44,657 nt of DNA from an uncultured bacterium. Its GTDB lineage: Bacteria > CSSED10-310 > CALFER01. The stretch is taken from the NCBI GenBank assembly GCA_937951895.1, contig CALFER010000030.1, positions 1 to 44,657 on the forward strand. Direction: 5' to 3'. This document shows, one piece after another, positions 22,778-31,503 of this stretch. The position numbers were made by a program, and so were the translations under genes. A model generated the notes under the pieces. That model ran no database searches, was not told the origin of the DNA, and was given only the letters and a program-made list of their open reading frames with translations. The first letter of the stretch is position 1. Every line of letters starts with the position of its first letter.

Positions 22778-24854
22778 GGGAGCCTCCTTCATCCTTACCG
22801 GCGAACTTGCCAAGAGGGACTTCGACGAAGATGGGGCGGCGTGTCCCGCTCACGATGTCGCGTGTCGGAATCCCTTCCTGTCTGAAAATCTGGCGGATCA
22901 TGTTGTCGCAGTTTTTGCTGCCGCACGGTCCCATGCCGGCGCGGGTGATCGCTTTGATCATGTTGATGTCATGAACACCCTTTTTAACCAGCGCACGCAC
23001 TTCCCCTGCCGTGACCCGCTCACACAGACACACCATGGCCTCGTCGGGTTGGATCACCGGAATGACCGGTTTCTCAACGGGTCGACTCACCGCCTCCGAT
23101 TGAACGCGGAAAGACACAACCTTTTTGGCGATCGCTTTAGGCGCGCGGACGCGGATCAACTGCATCCGGCTCTTCCTGAGATCCTGAACCTGGATGACGT
23201 CGAGATCGCCGAGTGCGTTTCCGTCGATATCGACGGCAGGAACCCGGTCACCTTTGGCTATTTTCATATTCATGATCTCATAGGGAATCGTCACCGTCGG
23301 GTTCTCGGGATCCTTGCGGAAATCCACGAGAGTGATCGCGAGCCCCGGGCAGATCGACACACATTGCCCGCAACCCGTGCATTTCCCTTCGTACTCCGGG
23401 ATGCCCATGATCGGATCGCCTTTGAGATGGATCGAGTCGGTCGGGCAGACGGTCGAGCACGGATTGCAGGGAATTTCCTGGATGCAGTGAATCACCGGGA
23501 AAACGCCGGATTCGGCCGGGTGCACGTTCTGTGTCACGATTGCGCCGGGATGCGATTTCAGAATCGAGGCCTTGTCATACCAGGCTTCGGGAATTTCCGA
23601 TATCGGAGCACCGAGTGCCTTGGCGACATCGAGGCCCGCGATCCTGCCGTTGAACATCGCCGAGGATGCTTCGGCGATCTCGGATGCATCACCAGCCGAG
23701 AAAACCGGGATGCCCGCCGTTTTCGCCTCCCCCGTGAACTCATCGATCGACTCGAGTCCGACGGCGATCAGAATGGTGTCGCACAGGAACGTCTTTTCGG
23801 TTCCCGGAATCGGCTGGAACGACGAGTCGATCTGCGAGATTGTGATGGATTCGACTTCGTCTATGCCGTTAGCGGACAGGATGGAATGGGAGGTGTAGAT
23901 CGGGACGCCGAATCGTTTGAGTTTGTCGGCGTGGACCTTGTACCCGCCACACTGCGGCATCGCTTCCGCGAGTCCCACGACATCGATTCCCGCCTGCAGC
24001 GCATGATATCCCGCGATCAGTCCGACATTCCCGCCGCCGATGATGAAGAGGCGGTTCGAGGAGCGCACGAGATCGCGGTTGACGAGTGTCTGGAAGGCGC
24101 CGGCACCATAGATGCCGGTGAGTGTATTCCCGGCGAACCGGAGAAACTTCTCGCGTGCGCCGGCCGCATTGAGAATGATTTTCGGGGTGACAAGCGAGTA
24201 GACGCCGCTTCGCAGCACGCCGACCTTCTGGTCCTTGAACACGAACAGCGTCGTACTGTCGAGCCAGACCGTGATGTTCGGATCCTTGTCGACCGTTTCC
24301 GCCAGCAGGTCCCCGATCTCGATGCCTCGGGTACCCGCAAACGAGTCTTCGACCGAACCGAAGAACTTATGGGTCTGCAGAACGAGTTTGCCGCCGAGTT
24401 TGTGTTTGTCGTCGATGATCAGCGTCCGAATTCCGTGTCGTCCCAGTTCGATCGCCGCGCTCAATCCCGCCGGACCGCCTCCGATGATCAGCACATCGGT
24501 CTCCACATGCTCGACATCGCCGATTTCGACCGGAGGAACCGAAGCGGGCATTTCAGGAAGTCCGTCGGCGGTTTCGACGATCATGTTGGGCCGGACCGGT
24601 GTCATGCAGGATTTGACCGGGATGCCGTTGGCGATGACCATGCATTTCGAGCATTGTCCATTGGCACAGAAGATGCCCTGGGCCGAGCCGTCCCTGTGGT
24701 GGCGACTGAAAATATGGACTCCGTTTGCAATCAGCGCCGATGCGATCATCTCACCCTGCTTCGCGCGCAACGGTGAACGATTCCAGTAGAACGTGATCTC
24801 CGGCCTGTCTTCGACGGGCAGGATCGGGTGTTCAGTTATCCGAGATTGATTCAT
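22770..24854 (-). CDS. Multi-cofactor dehydrogenase alpha subunit: 2Fe-2S, FAD/NAD oxidoreductase, two 4Fe-4S motifs, BFD-like 2Fe-2S
   Basis: 694 residues from the ATG at 24854 (AGGAG upstream). Order: an N-terminal Fer2_4 domain with FCANGQCSKCMV and a later Cys; a pyridine-nucleotide-disulfide oxidoreductase domain (LIIGGGPAGLSAAIE, then a second loop FIIGGGNVGLIAG); a ferredoxin region with CNPCSTVCP and CTGCGQCVSICP; and a C-terminal BFD-like domain with CLCERV and GPCGSKNC. This composite matches alpha subunits of L-proline dehydrogenase and sarcosine/opine oxidase complexes, in which separate small subunits are often fused as here. It would pass electrons from the beta-subunit FAD to NAD or another acceptor. 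It is divergent from tpx with 188 bp between starts. Confidence 0.9.
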   Translation of the reverse strand: MNQSRITEHPILPVEDRPEITFYWNRSPLRAKQGEMIASALIANGVHIFSRHHRDGSAQGIFCANGQCSKCMVIANGIPVKSCMTPVRPNMIVETADGLPEMPASVPPVEIGDVEHVETDVLIIGGGPAGLSAAIELGRHGIRTLIIDDKHKLGGKLVLQTHKFFGSVEDSFAGTRGIEIGDLLAETVDKDPNITVWLDSTTLFVFKDQKVGVLRSGVYSLVTPKIILNAAGAREKFLRFAGNTLTGIYGAGAFQTLVNRDLVRSSNRLFIIGGGNVGLIAGYHALQAGIDVVGLAEAMPQCGGYKVHADKLKRFGVPIYTSHSILSANGIDEVESITISQIDSSFQPIPGTEKTFLCDTILIAVGLESIDEFTGEAKTAGIPVFSAGDASEIAEASSAMFNGRIAGLDVAKALGAPISEIPEAWYDKASILKSHPGAIVTQNVHPAESGVFPVIHCIQEIPCNPCSTVCPTDSIHLKGDPIMGIPEYEGKCTGCGQCVSICPGLAITLVDFRKDPENPTVTIPYEIMNMKIAKGDRVPAVDIDGNALGDLDVIQVQDLRKSRMQLIRVRAPKAIAKKVVSFRVQSEAVSRPVEKPVIPVIQPDEAMVCLCERVTAGEVRALVKKGVHDINMIKAITRAGMGPCGSKNCDNMIRQIFRQEGIPTRDIVSGTRRPIFVEVPLGKFAGKDEGGSHE

Positions 24855-25042
24855 ACCATGGCTCCTGGGGAAGAAAAGAGTGCGAATTGCCGTTCGTCGC
24901 ACATTGCCCATATTTAGCCCTTCCGATGGAAAAAGTCACCCGAAAATGTAACCTCGAGTCCGATCGATCGTCTGATAAGCGATCCCGGTATGGGGAATCT
25001 CCAACGGGCGGAACACTCAAACGGAAGATGGAGGATAGATTC

Positions 25043-25552
25043 ATGGCCAATACACGTCACACGACATTCCAGGGCAACCCACTGACGCTTCTCGGACCGG
25101 AACTCAATATCGGTCAACCCGCTCCCGGCTTCACTGCTCTCGCGAACAACCTCACCCCCGTTCACCTGTCGGATTATGCCGGTAAAACTATTCTTATTTC
25201 AGCGGTTCCCTCGCTGGACACCGGCGTGTGCGACACCGAAACGCGACGCTTCAACCAAGAAGCCGCGAGTTTCGGTCCCGATACAGTCGTTCTGACGATC
25301 AGTATGGATCTTCCGTTCGCCCAGGGCCGGTGGTGTGGTGCGGCAGGTATCGATCGAGTCGTGACTCTGTCGGATCATCGCGACGCATCCTTCGGAACCG
25401 CGTACGGTGTTCTTATCAAGGAACTGCGATTGCTGGCCCGTGCCATTTTCGTGGTCGATAAAAAAGGGATTCTCCGGTACACGCAACTGGTCCCGGAAAT
25501 GACGCATGAACCGGATTATGCTGAAGTGATCAAAGCCATTAAAGCGCTATAG
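25043..25552 (+). CDS. tpx: Thiol peroxidase (Tpx, atypical 2-Cys peroxiredoxin)
   Basis: 169 residues from the ATG at 25043; GGAGG lies 13 bases upstream, and 25028 is an alternative ATG. It has the typical Tpx length and pattern: FQGNPLTLLGPEL at the start, the peroxidatic Cys63 in SLDTGVCDTETRRF and the resolving Cys98 in GRWCGAAGID. It reduces hydroperoxides in the cytoplasm or periplasm using thioredoxin; no signal peptide is present, so it is cytoplasmic here. It is divergent from the Fe-S dehydrogenase operon and may protect those oxygen-sensitive clusters, which is an inference from position only. A structured terminator follows. Confidence 0.95.
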   Translation: MANTRHTTFQGNPLTLLGPELNIGQPAPGFTALANNLTPVHLSDYAGKTILISAVPSLDTGVCDTETRRFNQEAASFGPDTVVLTISMDLPFAQGRWCGAAGIDRVVTLSDHRDASFGTAYGVLIKELRLLARAIFVVDKKGILRYTQLVPEMTHEPDYAEVIKAIKAL

Positions 25553-25571
25553 GCTGCAGAGCCTCTCTCAT

Positions 25572-25618
25572 ACCGCCCGATACGATGGTTTTCCTCCCAT
25601 CCCTCCCCGGGCGGTTTT
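25572..25618 (+). terminator. Rho-independent terminator of tpx
   Basis: An outer 8-bp stem ACCGCCCG/CGGGCGGT (25572-25579 with 25608-25615) encloses an inner GATGG/CCATC stem and runs into TTTTCTTT. It lies 20 bp after the tpx stop. Confidence 0.75.
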
Positions 25619-25694
25619 CTTTGTACCTCTCTGCGCGCGTTTTCCCCAGTTCGTCCGTGATCCGGATAACGATGCCAAAACCGATGCCGATGCC

Positions 25695-26216
25695 CATCAT
25701 GGGGAACGTCTTGCTCTGGAAACCGGCATCGACTCGGTCGATCTAGCCGGCCTCCACTTCACCGGCTCAACAGGCGTATCCGGGAACATGGGGCGTCGGA
25801 TCGCCGATAACATCGTCCAGTATCGATCCTATCCCAAAGTCGTCGGCGAAACCGGCGGCAAAGACTTCATCTTCGTGCATGCTTCGGCTGATCCGGATGA
25901 GGCATTCGACGAGACACTCGAATTATGCGACGTGACATCCCCCTATGCGCTGACCGGAGCCATTTTCGCAACGGACAGGAAAGTGATCGCTCGTGCGGCT
26001 TCCTCCCTGAGACACTGCGCAGGCAATTTCTACATCAACGACAAACCGACCGGTGCGGTCGTCGGTCAGCAGCCCTTCGGAGGCGCTCGCGGCAGCGGCA
26101 CCAACGATAAAGCCGGGTCGCACCTCAACCTGCTGCGCTGGACGAGCCCCCGGGCGATCAAGGAGTCATTCTGTCCGCCCAGGGACTATCGCTACCCATT
26201 CATGCAGGAAAAGTAG
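25695..26216 (+). pseudogene. Decayed 1-pyrroline-5-carboxylate dehydrogenase (ALDH4 type), missing the N-terminus and the catalytic centre
   Basis: The reading frame is clearly the long-chain P5C dehydrogenase family: LAGLHFTGSTG, YPKVVGETGGKDF, then directly TSPYALTGAIF, AGNFYINDKPTGAVVGQQPF, GGARGSGTNDKAG and LLRWTSPRAIKE to the normal C-terminus. Two parts are gone. The whole N-terminal NAD-binding half is absent, and an in-frame internal deletion just after VHASADPDEAF removes roughly 150-170 residues, including the Gly-Gln-Lys-Cys segment with the catalytic Cys. The longest ATG-started frame begins at 25788. No ribosome site fits. The enzyme would oxidise glutamate semialdehyde, the step after proline dehydrogenase, and a proline-dehydrogenase-like complex lies 0.8 kb away. 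A collapsed assembly is an alternative to true decay. Confidence 0.85.
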
Positions 26217-26269
26217 CCGGATGTCGGATTTGCTGGCATAAAACTATCGACAGGTGATATGCTCGCTTC

Positions 26270-27838
26270 ATGCAGACCGATTCCGGCATGTTCCGATGCA
26301 TCCTTCCGTTTGTCCTCGCCGTTCTGACGATCCTTGCGATCTTCATTCATCGGGATTTCGGAATGTGCTGGGATGCTCCGGTACAGGCGCAATACGCCGG
26401 GCGGGTCATCCGTTACTACCGATCCGGTTTCGCGGATCGCGCCTTGCTGGAACAGTCACCGGAATCGCTGGGGTATGTCAATTATTACGGCGCGTTTTTC
26501 GATCTGATCGCCGAGTCATTTTCGAGGATGGATCCCGTGCATTCCTGTGAACTGCGGAACCTGGCTTCGGCGTTTTTCGGAATCATCGGTATCTGGGCGT
26601 GTGCCTCTGCGGCGGGACGTCTCGGTGGTGCTGCTGCCGGTATCCTTGCCGCTATTCTGCTCACCACGACACCCATGTTCTTCGGGCACATGTTCATCAA
26701 CCCGAAGGATATTCCGTTTGCTGCGATGTATGTCCTGGCCCTGAAATTCCTGATCGACATTCTATCCCAGGATCCCGTTTCGCCGCGATCCGTCTGGGGT
26801 TTCGGCATTGCATTCGGTTGCTGCGCCGGAATCCGAGCCCCGGGTATATTCCTGCTCTTTCTGCTAGTGGTCGGTCTGATGCTTCGCGTGAGAGTGGTCC
26901 ATGGCGCAGCGACAGTCGGGTGGAGCCGCCGATTGACCATGCAACTGACCGGTTCGCTGATCGCGGGTTGGACGATCATGATCTCCGTCTGGCCCTGGGC
27001 GCAGGCCAATCCGGTTCTCAGGCCCATTCAAGCCCTCCGCTTTTTCTCGCATTTTCCCAACGGAGATCCCTGGCGGTGGCGGTTGCCGGTATACCTGTCC
27101 GAGCAACTGCCTACCCTGCATCTGGTGCTCGCCGCCGTTGCTCTCGTTTTTGTCCTCCTGACGCCTCGCCGCCGGACTCCCATGCATCTCCGATCGCCGG
27201 GGCATGTCGTCATCCTTCTGGCTTGGAGTCTTCCCTTACTGCTGACCGTCGCCACCCATCCCAGACTCTACAACGCGATCCGTCACTACCTGTTCATCCT
27301 GCCCCCGCTCATGATATCGATCGCGATCACCATTATAGATCTGATTCGTCGTTCGGTGCCGTGCCGATTCCGCCGACTGGTGACACTGACTGTGCTGATC
27401 GGTGTGGCAACCCCTCCCATCGGTGCGATGATCGAGCTGCACCCTTACGAATACACGTTTTTCAATCGGCTGTCCGGAGGCCTTTCGGCGGCGGCGGTCC
27501 GCAATCGCGACATGGAATATTGGGGTGTGTCGATGAAGGAAGGTGTTGAGGAACTCGACAGGGTCACCGCGGACCGTACCGCGAGCCGCGCTCCGGCAGA
27601 GCCTGTCCGGGTGCTGCTGTCACAACCGGCCGCATGCGCGGAGTACTGGTTCCCGAAACGCTTCCGCCGCGTGCTGGATCCGTCGATCGCGGAGTATTAT
27701 CTGACGATTCTGACATGGAATCAGCACGAACAATTTCCGGGGGGTGAGGAGATTGTGCGGATCGAACGGGAGGGGGTGCCATTCTGCATCGTCCGAACCA
27801 TGCCGCCTCCGGGTGAGCCATCCGGACCGACCGATTAG
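26270..27838 (+). CDS. GT-C family membrane glycosyltransferase (PMT_2/GT39-like)
   Basis: 522 residues with about ten transmembrane segments. After TM1 the external loop holds MCWDAPVQAQYAGR; the WD(E/A)P motif with its acid is the catalytic loop of PMT_2 proteins, though the usual second acid is Ala here. MFFGHMFINPKDIPFAA in the fourth segment is a family hallmark. The C-terminal part is a short soluble domain. It would transfer a sugar from a polyprenyl-phosphate donor to protein or lipid outside the membrane; the substrate is not evident. ATG 26270 has no strong Shine-Dalgarno, and 26288 is an alternative. It stands alone between the P5C dehydrogenase remnant and the DUF362 gene. Thr/Pro linkers of the exported proteins are conceivable acceptors. 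Confidence 0.78.
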   Translation: MQTDSGMFRCILPFVLAVLTILAIFIHRDFGMCWDAPVQAQYAGRVIRYYRSGFADRALLEQSPESLGYVNYYGAFFDLIAESFSRMDPVHSCELRNLASAFFGIIGIWACASAAGRLGGAAAGILAAILLTTTPMFFGHMFINPKDIPFAAMYVLALKFLIDILSQDPVSPRSVWGFGIAFGCCAGIRAPGIFLLFLLVVGLMLRVRVVHGAATVGWSRRLTMQLTGSLIAGWTIMISVWPWAQANPVLRPIQALRFFSHFPNGDPWRWRLPVYLSEQLPTLHLVLAAVALVFVLLTPRRRTPMHLRSPGHVVILLAWSLPLLLTVATHPRLYNAIRHYLFILPPLMISIAITIIDLIRRSVPCRFRRLVTLTVLIGVATPPIGAMIELHPYEYTFFNRLSGGLSAAAVRNRDMEYWGVSMKEGVEELDRVTADRTASRAPAEPVRVLLSQPAACAEYWFPKRFRRVLDPSIAEYYLTILTWNQHEQFPGGEEIVRIEREGVPFCIVRTMPPPGEPSGPTD

Positions 27839-27933
27839 GAATTTCCGTACGGTTTTCAGTACAATATGTCCGATGGATGGATGCTGTGGGCGGCATTCCG
27901 GGCGATCAGTCAAATGGATGAGGAGGATCGAGT

Positions 27934-28845
27934 ATGGACAGACGGACGTTCCTGAAGAGCGCGCTGGTGGCGGGTGCGGGTGCCGGGCTGGCGCCGCTGT
28001 TGAAAATCGTTCCGACGGTTCGGGCGGCGGACGCGCCGTCATCGACGCTTGCCGTGACCGAAGGCACCGATTACGGCGTGCTCGCAACGCGCGTCATCGA
28101 TGCGCTCGGAGGCATTTCCGGTTTCGTCAAACCGGGCCACCGTGTCGTCGTCAAACCCAATATCGGTTGGGATCGCAATCCGGATCAGGCGGCGACCACG
28201 CATCCCGATATCGTGACAGCGATCATCAGACTCGCACTCGCGGCCGGCGCATCGCAGGTTCAGGTTTTCGACTATACCTGTAACGAGGAACGGCGCTGTT
28301 ACGTCAACAGCGGGATTCAGAAGGCCGTCGAATCGATCGGGGATTCGAAGGTTCGCTGCGAGTTTATCGACCGGCGCAAGTTCGTGCCGATGACCATCGA
28401 AAAAGGCAAATCCATCACCAAATGGGATTTCTACAAGGATGCGATCGACGCAGATTGCTACATCAACGTACCGATCGCGAAGAACCACGGGATCTCGAAA
28501 CTGACCCTGGGGATGAAGAACTGCATGGGTGTCATCGGAGGCAATCGCGGCCAGATCCATTTCTCGATCGGACAACGCCTGGCCGATCTCAATTACGTGC
28601 TCCGGCCCGAACTGACCATCATCGACGCCACTCGGATTCTGGTCGACAATGGGCCTCAGGGAGGCAGTCTGGATGACGTGCGCGTGAAGAACACCGTCAT
28701 CGCATCGCGCGACATCGTCGCCGCGGATGCCTATGCGACGACGCTGTTCGGCATGAAACCCGAAGACATCGGCTCGACGGTTGCAGGCTATCAGCTCGGT
28801 CTGGGCGAAATGGATCTCGACAAGATCCGGATCGTCCGGGCATAA
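27934..28845 (+). CDS. Tat-exported DUF362 protein
   Basis: 303 residues from the ATG at 27934 (GAGGAGGATCG upstream). The N-terminus MDRRTFLKSALVAGAGAG is a twin-arginine signal, which implies export as a folded, probably cofactor-bearing protein. The body is DUF362: KPGHRVVVKPNIGWDRN, HPDIVTAIIRLAL, INVPIAKNHGISKLTLGMKN and GGNRGQIH. It lacks the C-terminal ferredoxin domain some relatives have. The function of the family is not established. The gene ends 11 bp before a membrane polyferredoxin gene, a pairing often seen in anaerobes and sulfate reducers. The two probably form one membrane-associated electron-transfer or Fe-S unit (inference). Confidence 0.88.
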   Translation: MDRRTFLKSALVAGAGAGLAPLLKIVPTVRAADAPSSTLAVTEGTDYGVLATRVIDALGGISGFVKPGHRVVVKPNIGWDRNPDQAATTHPDIVTAIIRLALAAGASQVQVFDYTCNEERRCYVNSGIQKAVESIGDSKVRCEFIDRRKFVPMTIEKGKSITKWDFYKDAIDADCYINVPIAKNHGISKLTLGMKNCMGVIGGNRGQIHFSIGQRLADLNYVLRPELTIIDATRILVDNGPQGGSLDDVRVKNTVIASRDIVAADAYATTLFGMKPEDIGSTVAGYQLGLGEMDLDKIRIVRA

Positions 28846-28856
28846 CCCGCCTGATC

Positions 28857-30398
28857 ATGGCGAAGCGATCACGCCGGAAACTCGGCTGGGTGCGCGCCGG
28901 TGTTCAAACACTGGCCCTCCTTGTCTTTTTCTGGCTGTTCCGCATCACTGACTATAACGGATCCGACAACTTGCCCGCAGCCGTCAACTGGCTGTTCCGA
29001 CTCGATCCGTTGTCTGCCCTCAGCGCGATACTCGCGTCGCGGGCCTGGATTCCGATGATGATCCCGGCGCTCGTGATCGCCATCGCGACGATCGTTCTGG
29101 GGCGATTCTTCTGCGGCTGGCTCTGCCCCCTCGGCGCGCTGCTCGATCTGTTTCACCGCCTTTTCCCTCATAAGCAGTCCGGAGCGGTTCCGAAACAGGG
29201 GATTCCGGGTTACCTGATCCTCGCCGGCCTGCTCGCCACCTCGCTCTTCGGCCTGAACCTGACAGGACTCCTGAACCCCTTCTCGATTCTCGTGCGCGGT
29301 CTGACGCTCGGTGTCGACCCGGTCTTCCATCGCTACGTGACCTCCCTCTTCACCGTGCTCTATCTGCATGCCCCATCCTGGATCACCGTCTGGACCGAAC
29401 CCCTCTACCGGATGCTCAGGGATACGGTTCTGCCGTTCCGGCAGGTCTACTTCGCACTCGCGTTCACCTCCACGGCCCTGCTGGTCTCGGTCTTCATCCT
29501 CGAACGATTCAGCCGGCGGTACTGGTGCCGGATGATCTGTCCGGCGGGCGCTCTGTTTTCGCTCCTATCCCGCTTCTCGCTGTTGAGGGGATCCGGAGGC
29601 GGAGCGTGTGGTGCGTGCGAGGCATGCCGGTCGGTCTGCCGGACGGGGGCGATCGATGAGCGCCGGGCGATATCGAGCGAGGCTTGTGTTCTGTGCATGG
29701 ATTGCCTCGATGTCTGCCCCCGCGACTTCGTCCGGTTTGGTTTCCGTAGACCCCGTGAGCGGCATGCGGCGGTCGATGTGCCGCGCCGGGCGCTGATCGG
29801 GGCGACTCTGACCGGGCTGATCGCTCCGGGACTGCTCGCGATCCGAGCGCCTGCCGGAGCGATCCCGCCCGGTCGGATCCGTCCTCCCGGCGCGATTCCG
29901 GAACCGGACTTTCTCGCGAGATGCGTGCGGTGCGGGGAATGCATGAAGGTGTGTCCCGGGAATGCCCTGCATCCCGCGCTGGTGCAAGCCGGCCCGGAAG
30001 GCCTCTTTACGCCGGTCCTGCTGCCGCGGGCCGGTTACTGCGAGTTCAACTGCACGCTCTGCGGACAAGTCTGTCCGACCGGTGCGATCCGGACGCTCAC
30101 TCAGGACGAAAAGCACCGCACGGTGATCGGTCTGGCATGGTTCGACAAGAACCGGTGTCTCCCGCACGCGCTCGGCACACCTTGCATTGTCTGTGAGGAA
30201 CACTGCCCGACACCGGACAAGGCGATCAAATTTCATGAAGTATCCGTTCCCGGACAGGAGGGACTTGTCAAGCAACCCTATGTCGTGCCGGAGTTGTGCA
30301 TCGGGTGCGGGATCTGCGAGACGAAGTGCCCGCTGCCCGGCCCCGCGGCGGTGCATGTGCAGGCGGTGGGAGAGGGTATCATCAACAGGGGAGCGTAA
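28857..30398 (+). CDS. Membrane polyferredoxin (NapH/CcoG-like 4Fe-4S protein)
   Basis: 513 residues. Five or so transmembrane helices lie in the first 230 residues, with the family motifs GRFFCGWLCPLGALLD and YWCRMICPAGALFS on the cytoplasmic faces. Then come ferredoxin-type cysteine clusters: CGACEACRSVC, CVLCMDCLDVCP, CVRCGECMKVCP, CTLCGQVCP, CIVCEEHCP and CIGCGICETKCP, enough for several 4Fe-4S centres. A hydrophobic stretch near 315-335 (RRALIGATLTGLIAPGLLAI), after RRPRERHAAVD, may be another membrane segment. It resembles NapH/NosR/YccM-type quinol-linked electron carriers. Its partner is the Tat-exported DUF362 protein 11 bp upstream. Its stop codon lies inside the first unit of a 17-bp tandem repeat. 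Confidence 0.9.
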   Translation: MAKRSRRKLGWVRAGVQTLALLVFFWLFRITDYNGSDNLPAAVNWLFRLDPLSALSAILASRAWIPMMIPALVIAIATIVLGRFFCGWLCPLGALLDLFHRLFPHKQSGAVPKQGIPGYLILAGLLATSLFGLNLTGLLNPFSILVRGLTLGVDPVFHRYVTSLFTVLYLHAPSWITVWTEPLYRMLRDTVLPFRQVYFALAFTSTALLVSVFILERFSRRYWCRMICPAGALFSLLSRFSLLRGSGGGACGACEACRSVCRTGAIDERRAISSEACVLCMDCLDVCPRDFVRFGFRRPRERHAAVDVPRRALIGATLTGLIAPGLLAIRAPAGAIPPGRIRPPGAIPEPDFLARCVRCGECMKVCPGNALHPALVQAGPEGLFTPVLLPRAGYCEFNCTLCGQVCPTGAIRTLTQDEKHRTVIGLAWFDKNRCLPHALGTPCIVCEEHCPTPDKAIKFHEVSVPGQEGLVKQPYVVPELCIGCGICETKCPLPGPAAVHVQAVGEGIINRGA

Positions 30399-30445
30399 GG
30401 ATGTAAAGGACGTAAGGATGTAAAGGACGTAAGGATGTAAAGGAC
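30395..30445 (+). repeat. Three perfect 17-bp tandem repeats at the 3' end of the polyferredoxin gene
   Basis: The unit GTAAGGATGTAAAGGAC occurs three times in a row (30395, 30412, 30429), with a fourth partial unit starting at 30446. The first unit contains the TAA stop of the gene. There are no spacers, so this is not a CRISPR array. Confidence 0.95.
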
Positions 30446-30474
30446 GTAAGGACGAATCGCGATTCGTCCTTTAC
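30446..30474. repeat. Inverted repeat between two convergent genes
   Basis: GTAAGGACGAATCG is followed at once by its reverse complement with one extra T (30460-30474), making a 14-bp hairpin with almost no loop. It lies exactly between the convergent polyferredoxin and FecCD genes and may act as a shared terminator or decay stop, but there is no long T run. Confidence 0.7.
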
Positions 30475-30549
30475 AGTCCTTACGATCTGTTCCGCACGAG
30501 TAGCCATCGTCCTTTACAGTCCTTACGATCTGTCCTGCACGAGTAGCCA
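30464..30549 (-). repeat. 43-bp tandem duplication of the permease 3' end
   Basis: Copies at 30464-30506 and 30507-30549 differ at only a few positions. The inner copy encodes the last residues of the FecCD permease (WLLVQDRS and stop); the outer copy repeats them as WLLVRNRS and stop beyond the gene. Both contain an inverted form of the 17-bp unit found at 30395-30445. Confidence 0.9.
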
Positions 30550-31503
30550 CAGGAAAAAGGGTCCCCCGAGCAGCGCGGTGATGACCCCGACAGGGATCTC
30601 GGCGGGCGCAGCCAGCGTTCGCGCCAGCAGATCGCACACCGGCAGAAAGACCGCTCCCGTCAGGATGACTGAAGGTGCCAGCCGGACATGTCCCGGGCCG
30701 ACCAGCAGCCGGCAGATGTGAGGCACCATCAAGCCCACAAACCCAATGGGTCCGCAAGCCGCCACGACGGCCCCGACCATCAGCGACGTGGCGAAGAAGA
30801 GAATATGCCGGATGCGCTCGACGTTCACGCCGCGACTCTCCGCAATATCGTCTCCGGTGCTCAGCAGATCCAGTTCACGCATCGACAGCGTTGCAACCGT
30901 TACTGCGACAACCGCCACGACCATCAATTGCCACACCAGCGTATAACCTGGCATCGCGAGACTTCCCATGAGCCATCGCATCAGTCGGAATGTGTCCTGC
31001 ACGTTCGCCGTGTAATGGATGAACATGATCAGACTCGAGAACAGAAAACTGGCGGCCACTCCTGCCAGCAGCAGCCGGGATGTCGAGAACACACCCCTCA
31101 ACCGGACGACGCTGTAGACCAGTCCGATCGAGGTGAGTGCGCCGAGGAATGCCGCGAGCGTGACACCCGAGAAGACTCCGGAGGACAGTTCGAAACCCGC
31201 TCGCATGAAGAGGACCGCTCCGAATGATGCGCCGCTCGAGACACCGAGTGTATAGGGTGTTGCGAGAGGATTGCGGAACATCGCCTGGAAGATCATGCCG
31301 CTGACCGCGAGGATAATGCCGGTGCACATCCCGAGGAAAAGCCTCGGGAGGCGGATCTGCCAGAAGATCGTATGGGCCGGCGTGGTCGGGTCGGAGGAGA
31401 GGATGTCGGTCGAGCGGATGGGGATCGAGCCGATGAAGGGCGACAGCAGCGTGAGGAGCAGAAGGCCGATGAGCAGTATCGGGGCGATCGTGCGTGGTTT
31501 CAT
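30523..31503 (-). CDS. FecCD-family ABC importer permease (siderophore/cobalamin/haem type)
   Basis: 326 residues, nine or ten transmembrane helices, the usual length for BtuC/FhuB/HmuU permeases. Family motifs are visible: IRLPRLFLGMCTGIILAVSG near the start, MFRNPLATPYTLGVSSGASF, and GPIGFVGLMVPHICRLLVGP, the region that contacts the ATPase. It imports a metal chelate or corrinoid through the inner membrane. Its ATG (31503) overlaps the stop of the ATPase gene as ATGA. No substrate-binding protein, TonB receptor or recognisable riboswitch is in the window, so the substrate is open. The 3' end is duplicated just outside the gene. Confidence 0.93.
   Translation of the reverse strand: MKPRTIAPILLIGLLLLTLLSPFIGSIPIRSTDILSSDPTTPAHTIFWQIRLPRLFLGMCTGIILAVSGMIFQAMFRNPLATPYTLGVSSGASFGAVLFMRAGFELSSGVFSGVTLAAFLGALTSIGLVYSVVRLRGVFSTSRLLLAGVAASFLFSSLIMFIHYTANVQDTFRLMRWLMGSLAMPGYTLVWQLMVVAVVAVTVATLSMRELDLLSTGDDIAESRGVNVERIRHILFFATSLMVGAVVAACGPIGFVGLMVPHICRLLVGPGHVRLAPSVILTGAVFLPVCDLLARTLAAPAEIPVGVITALLGGPFFLWLLVQDRS

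Noticed and set aside
22569..24776. 735-codon plus-strand open frame
   Set aside because: Antisense to the Fe-S dehydrogenase alpha subunit, whose cofactor motifs are all intact on the minus strand; its Arg/Asp-rich translation is typical of a shadow frame in GC-rich DNA.
30395..30445. CRISPR array candidate
   Set aside because: Units of 17 bp directly abut one another without spacers, and no cas gene is present.
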